From NCBI RefSeq assembly GCF_021442385.1, contig NZ_MUZA01000038.1, forward strand, positions 1 to 58,498: a DNA stretch of 58,498 nucleotides, read 5' to 3'. Position 1 is the first letter of the stretch, and each line of letters starts with the position of its first letter. A model generated the notes under the pieces. It was given only the letters and a program-made list of their open reading frames with translations. It had not been told where the DNA came from and did no database searches. Positions 53,378-58,498 of the stretch are shown here, piece after piece. The position numbers and the translations under genes were made by a program. Source of the stretch: Micromonospora sp. MH99. Its GTDB lineage: Bacteria > Actinomycetota > Actinomycetes > Mycobacteriales > Micromonosporaceae.

Positions 53378-53787
53378 CGCGGCCGAACCGTACGGCGTGG
53401 GCCACCATGCCCGCCGACGAGGAGAGGTACCGGCCGCTCTACGCCCGGCTCCTCGGCCTGCGGTTCGTCAACCCCGGCGGGGTGCTCTGCTTCCTCTTCT
53501 TCGAAGGCGCCATCGCCCTGGCGGTGCTGCTCGCCCTCGCGGAGCTGGTGACCTGGTGGGCGGTGGTGGTGCTGCCCGTGGTGGTGGCGGCGATGGTCAA
53601 GCTCAACGACATGGTGGCCGCCGTGGTGGTCCGTTCCGCCGCGCTCGTGCCCGAGCAGGAGCGGGACCGTTTCCGTCGGCAGATGGAGCCGGTCGTCGGC
53701 CGGGCCCGGGTCTCGAACGCGGTGACCTCGGTGGTGGTCACGGCCGACCCGGTGCGGCCCACCCGCCGTACCGACCCGTTGGACTGA
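53374..53787 (+). CDS. Small membrane protein of unknown function
   Basis: A 137-residue protein with two adjacent hydrophobic helices (about 33-52 and 54-70: VLCFLFFEGAIALAVLLALA and WWAVVVLPVVVAAMVKL). A cytoplasmic tail follows containing LVPEQERDRFRRQMEPVVGRARVSNAV. The GTG overlaps the holA stop (GTGA), so it is translated with holA; an internal ATG at 53407 is an alternative start. A terminator follows. No function can be suggested. Confidence 0.75.
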   Translation: MTRPNRTAWATMPADEERYRPLYARLLGLRFVNPGGVLCFLFFEGAIALAVLLALAELVTWWAVVVLPVVVAAMVKLNDMVAAVVVRSAALVPEQERDRFRRQMEPVVGRARVSNAVTSVVVTADPVRPTRRTDPLD

Positions 53788-53870
53788 CCTCCGGCCGAGG
53801 CCGCCGGCACGGGCACACCGATCGGGCCGCCGGCCCCACGTCAGACCGTCGACCTGTCCGTGGACACACG

Positions 53871-53900
53871 GAAGCCCCGGACCGAGGGTCCGGGGCTTTC
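53871..53900. terminator. Bidirectional terminator between the holA operon and rpsT
   Basis: AGCCCCGGACC (53873-53883) pairs perfectly with GGTCCGGGGCT (53887-53897) around the loop GAG. It is flanked by A- and T-rich bases, so it works on both strands. Confidence 0.85.
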
Positions 53901-53924
53901 CGAATCAGTCTGACGGTGAAGTCG

Positions 53925-54191
53925 TCAGGCGGAGAGCGCCACCACGCGCTTCGCGATCGCGGACTTGCGGTTCGCGGCCTGGTTGGAGTGGATCACGCCC
54001 TTGCTGACGGCCTTGTCCAGCTTGCGAGAGGCGTCCAGCATGAGGGCGGTGGCCTTCTCGACGTCACCGGCCTCGGCAGCCTCGTTGAACTTCCGGACGG
54101 CGGTCTTCAGCGACGACTTGACCGACTTGTTGCGCAGCCGGGCCTTCTCGTTCTGCCGGTTGCGCTTGATCTGGGACTTGATGTTCGCCAC
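53925..54191 (-). CDS. rpsT: 30S ribosomal protein bS20
   Basis: Small-subunit ribosomal protein of 88 residues binding 16S rRNA. MANIKSQIKRNRQNEKARLRNKSVKS and the C-terminal GVIHSNQAANRKSAIAKRV are diagnostic. A TAAGCT -10 (minus strand, 54225-54230) would give a 27-base leader. A small palindrome, GATGACG-AACATG-CGTCATC (54239-54258), lies just upstream and may affect expression. It is monocistronic. Confidence 0.98.
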   Translation of the reverse strand: MANIKSQIKRNRQNEKARLRNKSVKSSLKTAVRKFNEAAEAGDVEKATALMLDASRKLDKAVSKGVIHSNQAANRKSAIAKRVVALSA

Positions 54192-54238
54192 GCGACAGCC
54201 TCGTCTTGATAGCTCGGGTTGGTCAGCTTATTGCGCGG

Positions 54239-54258
54239 GATGACGAACATGCGTCATC
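54239..54258. promoter_or_regulatory. Small palindrome upstream of rpsT
   Basis: GATGACG (54239-54245) is complementary to 54252-54258 around AACATG. It overlaps the expected -35 region of rpsT, so it may be an operator. Confidence 0.3.
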
Positions 54259-54360
54259 GCTGCGCGAAGAGCCAGGTTACCAGGTCGCCCGGGACGAGCC
54301 AAAACGGCTCGGTCATCGCGCGGCCCATCCCGGCCCGACGACCACCAGACTACGCCCCCG

Positions 54361-54460
54361 CCAGGCCGGCTCCACCTCCCCGCGCCAGGCGGCCCCGCGT
54401 GCGCCAGGCCGGCTCCGCGTGCGTCAGGCCGGCCCTGCGTGCGCCGGGCCGGCTCCGCGT
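54361..54460. repeat. Five 20-bp GC-rich tandem repeats
   Basis: Units related to GCGCCAGGCCGGCTCCGCGT start at 54361, 54381, 54401, 54421 and 54441. The last three are well conserved and the first two degenerate. The array ends at the stop codon of the kinase gene at 54460. Confidence 0.85.
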
Positions 54461-55446
54461 CACCGCCAGCCCTGTCGGCGGGTGAGCCAGTCGAGGGCCT
54501 GTTCGCCGCTCCACCGCTGGTGCGCCGACCGGTGCGGGGAGGCCGTGGTCGCTGTCGCGTCCGCTCCGGTGAGGTAGTAGCCGGCCAGCGCGGCCAGGGT
54601 GGCGTCCAGCGCGTCCGGGGGAGCGCCCGCCGACGCCGGGTGTTCGGCGAAGAGGCGGTCGGTGTCCAGGCCGCTGGCGTACGCGGTGAGCAGCAGGCCC
54701 ACGAGGTCGAACCAGGCCGGCCCGGAACAGGCCCAGGTCCAGTCGCAGAACCACGCCCGTCCGTCACCGTCGATGAGCACGTTGTCCACCCGCAGGTCGC
54801 CGTGGATCATGCCGGTCGCGTCGTGGGCGTACCGGGGGAGGCGGGACTCCAGCGCCACCAGCTCGGGCAGTCGATCCCGGGCGGCGCAGGGCAGCGCCGG
54901 GAGCGGCTCCCGGCCGGCGGCGACCTCCTCCCACCAGAGGATGTCCGCGCGGGCCAGCTCGGCGAGCTGGGGCAGGCCCAGCGCGGTCAGCCCGGCCGGC
55001 GCGGTGGCCAGGGCGGCGGCGACCTCGGCGTACGCGGCGAGCGTGGCGTCCAGCTCGGTAAGCGTCCAGGGCAGGCGCGGGGCGTGGCCGTCGACCGCGT
55101 CGGTGCACAGCGCGAACCAGCCGGCCTCGTCCAGCGTCCACCGCAGGCGGGGCGCCGGCAGGCCGGCCGGCAGCCGGTCGAGGATCGCGGCCTCCCGCGC
55201 GTACGCCTGCACGAGGCGCGGTTGCTCGACGGCGGGTGCCGCCTTGACGAAGGCCCGACCACCGTCGGCGGTGTGGAGCACGGCGGCGAACCCCCGGGTG
55301 AAGCCGGCGGCCGCGGTCCGGGCGGTGACCACCGGCACGCCGAGGCGCCCGGCGATCGCGGCCCGCAGCGCGGCCGGGAGGTCTTGCCACGAGGGGCGCA
55401 GCGCACCCGCGTGGTACGGCACCGGGGGCAGCGGCGGGGAGGACAC
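54460..55446 (-). CDS. Aminoglycoside phosphotransferase (APH) family kinase
   Basis: Cytoplasmic kinase-fold protein of 328 residues. The APH catalytic loop is MIHGDLRVDNVLID (His-Gly-Asp, catalytic Asp), followed by the metal-binding AWFCDWTWACSGPAWFDLVGLL. The nucleotide-binding lysine lies in GGRAFVKAAP. Such proteins phosphorylate small molecules such as sugars, thiamine or choline more often than antibiotics, so I do not call resistance. GTG start is the best of weak choices. The gene ends at a minisatellite, whose last unit overlaps the stop. Confidence 0.85.
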   Translation of the reverse strand: MSSPPLPPVPYHAGALRPSWQDLPAALRAAIAGRLGVPVVTARTAAAGFTRGFAAVLHTADGGRAFVKAAPAVEQPRLVQAYAREAAILDRLPAGLPAPRLRWTLDEAGWFALCTDAVDGHAPRLPWTLTELDATLAAYAEVAAALATAPAGLTALGLPQLAELARADILWWEEVAAGREPLPALPCAARDRLPELVALESRLPRYAHDATGMIHGDLRVDNVLIDGDGRAWFCDWTWACSGPAWFDLVGLLLTAYASGLDTDRLFAEHPASAGAPPDALDATLAALAGYYLTGADATATTASPHRSAHQRWSGEQALDWLTRRQGWR

Positions 55447-55507
55447 CCCACCATGCTGCCCCGGGGTACGTGCGCGGCGCGCGGCGACACTGCCAGACTG
55501 CCAAGCC

Positions 55508-56044
55508 ATGAGGACCGAGGACTTCTGGCAGCTGATCGACCAGGCCCGCGCCGGAGGCGGGGGAGAACCCGGGCCGGTCGCCGCGCGGGCCGTCGCCCTG
55601 CTCGCCGAGCGCGACCCGGAGGACATCGTCGGGTACGCCCACCACCAGCGGCGGGTGCTGGCGGCCTCGCACAAGGCGGATCTGTGGGGCGCGGCGTACC
55701 TGATCAACGGCGGCGCGTCGGCGGACGGCTTCGAGCACTTCCGGGGCTGGCTGATGACCCAGGGGCGGGCGGTCTTCGCCCGCGCGGTCGGCGACCCCGA
55801 CTCGCTGGCCGAACTGCCCCAGGTGCGGGCCGCCTCGCTCAGCGGGGAGGAGTTCTCCGCCGAGCAGATGCTCTCGGTGCCCTGGGACGCGTACCGCAAG
55901 GCCACCGCGTCGGAGCTGCCGGAGGACCGCGAGCCGGTGCGTACGCCCGATCTCAACGACTTCTGGGACTTCGACGACGAGGAGGAGGCCCGCCGCCGCC
56001 TGCCCCGGCTGGCCGCGCTGTTCGTCGAGCCGCCCCTGGAGTGA
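55508..56044 (+). CDS. DUF4240 domain protein
   Basis: A 178-residue cytoplasmic protein. The family start MRTEDFWQLIDQAR, the central GYAHHQRRVLAASHKADLWGAAYLINGG and FEHFRGWLMTQGR match DUF4240. Family members are found in stress- and toxin-related contexts, but no function is known. It lies between an APH-type kinase and lepA. No typical ribosome-binding site is seen before the ATG. Confidence 0.83.
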   Translation: MRTEDFWQLIDQARAGGGGEPGPVAARAVALLAERDPEDIVGYAHHQRRVLAASHKADLWGAAYLINGGASADGFEHFRGWLMTQGRAVFARAVGDPDSLAELPQVRAASLSGEEFSAEQMLSVPWDAYRKATASELPEDREPVRTPDLNDFWDFDDEEEARRRLPRLAALFVEPPLE

Positions 56045-56161
56045 GAGGTCCTCGGGACCGATCCGTCGCCCGCGCAGTGGGCGTACCCCGGCGGCGTGGG
56101 AACATGGAGGGGGCCGGCGGTGCGCCGGCCTGTTCACGTCAGCCGACCAGAACGGACCGCT

Positions 56162-58036
<1,875 letters not shown>

Positions 58037-58056
58037 GCGCCCGTCCCGGTCCCCCC

Positions 58057-58156
58057 CGGTCCCGCCTCCTGCGCTCCGGTCCCGCCTCCTGCGTCCCGGG
58101 CCCGCCTGCTGCGCCCCGGTCCCGCCTCCTGCGTCCCGGTGACGCCTCCTGCGTCC
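58057..58156. repeat. Five 20-bp tandem repeats after lepA
   Basis: Units related to CGGTCCCGCCTCCTGCGTCC begin at 58057, 58077, 58097, 58117 and 58137, each with 0-3 changes. The array runs without gap into the palindrome that begins at 58156. Confidence 0.9.
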
Positions 58157-58219
58157 GGGTGATCAAGAGGTTTGCGTCAGTTGAGGTCCGGATCCTGACG
58201 CGAACCTCTTGATCACCCG
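58156..58219. repeat. Long palindrome, GATCAAGAGGTTTGCGTC family
   Basis: A 25-base arm (58156-58180) is complementary to 58195-58219 with one G-T pair and a 14-base loop. The core GATCAAGAGGTT resembles GATCATGAAGTT of the elements at 10651 and 22582, so they may share an origin. Confidence 0.88.
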
Positions 58220-58476
58220 TCCGGGTGGGCGTAGGCCCGCCCGGGCGGGTCGATGGTGGAGGAATTTTTTGGCCGTGAGGCGGGGTCGTCGCCCTGGGCA
58301 ACATGTTGCCTGACCTGTGTGGACGCGCTCCCACCCCAATCGACGCAGCCGTTCCGCATCGACGCCGGCAACTTCTGTGCGGCTGAGTCGGTTTGGTTTT
58401 TCGGTGGGTCGGGAACTTAGGCGTCACGACAGGAAGCACACATTGTGTGTCAGACATTCTTAGAAGGAGGGCGACC

Positions 58477-58498
58477 GTGGAGCTCACCGTGTGGGGCA
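58477..58498 (+). CDS. Start of an unidentified gene (partial)
   Basis: GTG at 58477 follows a near-perfect ribosome-binding site, AGAAGGAGG (58462-58470), by six bases. The visible product begins MELTVWG and continues beyond the window. Too little is present for identification. Confidence 0.6.

Larger units (their letters stand above)
58037..58476. other. Gene-free region after lepA
   Basis: 440 bases with a five-unit minisatellite, a long palindrome and a promoter area, but no open frame I would call a gene. Near the right end, CACACA-T-TGTGTG (58437-58449) is a perfect 13-base palindrome placed where an operator would lie. Confidence 0.7.

Noticed and set aside
54460..55446. Aminoglycoside resistance gene
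   Set aside because: The fold is APH-like, but most actinomycete members act on metabolites; nothing in the sequence shows antibiotic specificity.
58057..58156. Possible CRISPR array
   Set aside because: Direct tandem 20-bp units without spacers; a minisatellite.

Overview
The window is chromosomal DNA of a high-GC actinomycete, most likely Micromonospora or a close relative in the Micromonosporaceae. This rests on very high GC in the third codon position, frequent GTG starts, many GTGA/ATGA stop-start overlaps, TANNNT -10 elements placed for leaderless transcription, a translational ileS T-box of the actinobacterial type, and actinobacterial families (DUF3618, DUF4233, DUF397, DUF5937). No database search was possible; family names come from recognising motifs and gene order.

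Layout. Positions 1-147: 3' end of a 5S rRNA gene and its terminators, so an rRNA operon lies just left of the window. 0.2-7.5 kb: a membrane-anchored protein, then valS-folC-DUF4233 (coupled), a membrane/VOC-domain fusion and ndk. 7.5-10.6 kb: an ECF41 (SigJ-type) sigma factor coupled to its carboxymuconolactone decarboxylase partner, then a Tat-exported PhoD phosphatase. 10.7-14.4 kb: a regulator and an ABC-2 exporter with two permeases. 14.4-18.6 kb: T-box, ileS and a PlsC-type acyltransferase. 19-20.4 kb: a second membrane-anchored protein related to the first gene of the window. 20.5-29.6 kb: a B12-binding radical SAM protein, its TIGR03936/DUF2344 partner (apparently with an ATC start), RNase E/G, a lipoprotein, rplU-rpmA and obg.

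29.6-43.6 kb is an accessory segment lying where many actinomycetes carry proB-proA, between obg and nadD. It holds a GNAT enzyme, small membrane proteins (DUF6766, DUF4383, a holin-like/DUF3618 trio), a glycosyltransferase, an SRPBCC protein, a zinc alcohol dehydrogenase, a CYP152-type P450 peroxygenase, an orphan DUF397 protein, pepN, a flavin monooxygenase and a PadR regulator. Several of its transcription units are preceded by GTTT-N15-GGGTAG-like promoters, suggesting control by a SigB-type stress sigma factor.

43.7-58.5 kb returns to a conserved core: nadD-rsfS-gpgP, degV and an SDR, a secreted GH54 arabinofuranosidase with a ricin-type lectin domain, comEA-comEC, holA, rpsT, an APH-family kinase, DUF4240, lepA, and the first codons of one more gene.

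The most unusual non-coding features are long palindromes scattered between genes (10651, 18775, 22582, 33651, 58156), three GC-rich minisatellites (18881, 54361, 58057), paired DnaA-box-like sites before comEA, and promoters that place the start codon exactly at the predicted transcription start. No CRISPR array, insertion sequence, prophage or tRNA gene was seen.
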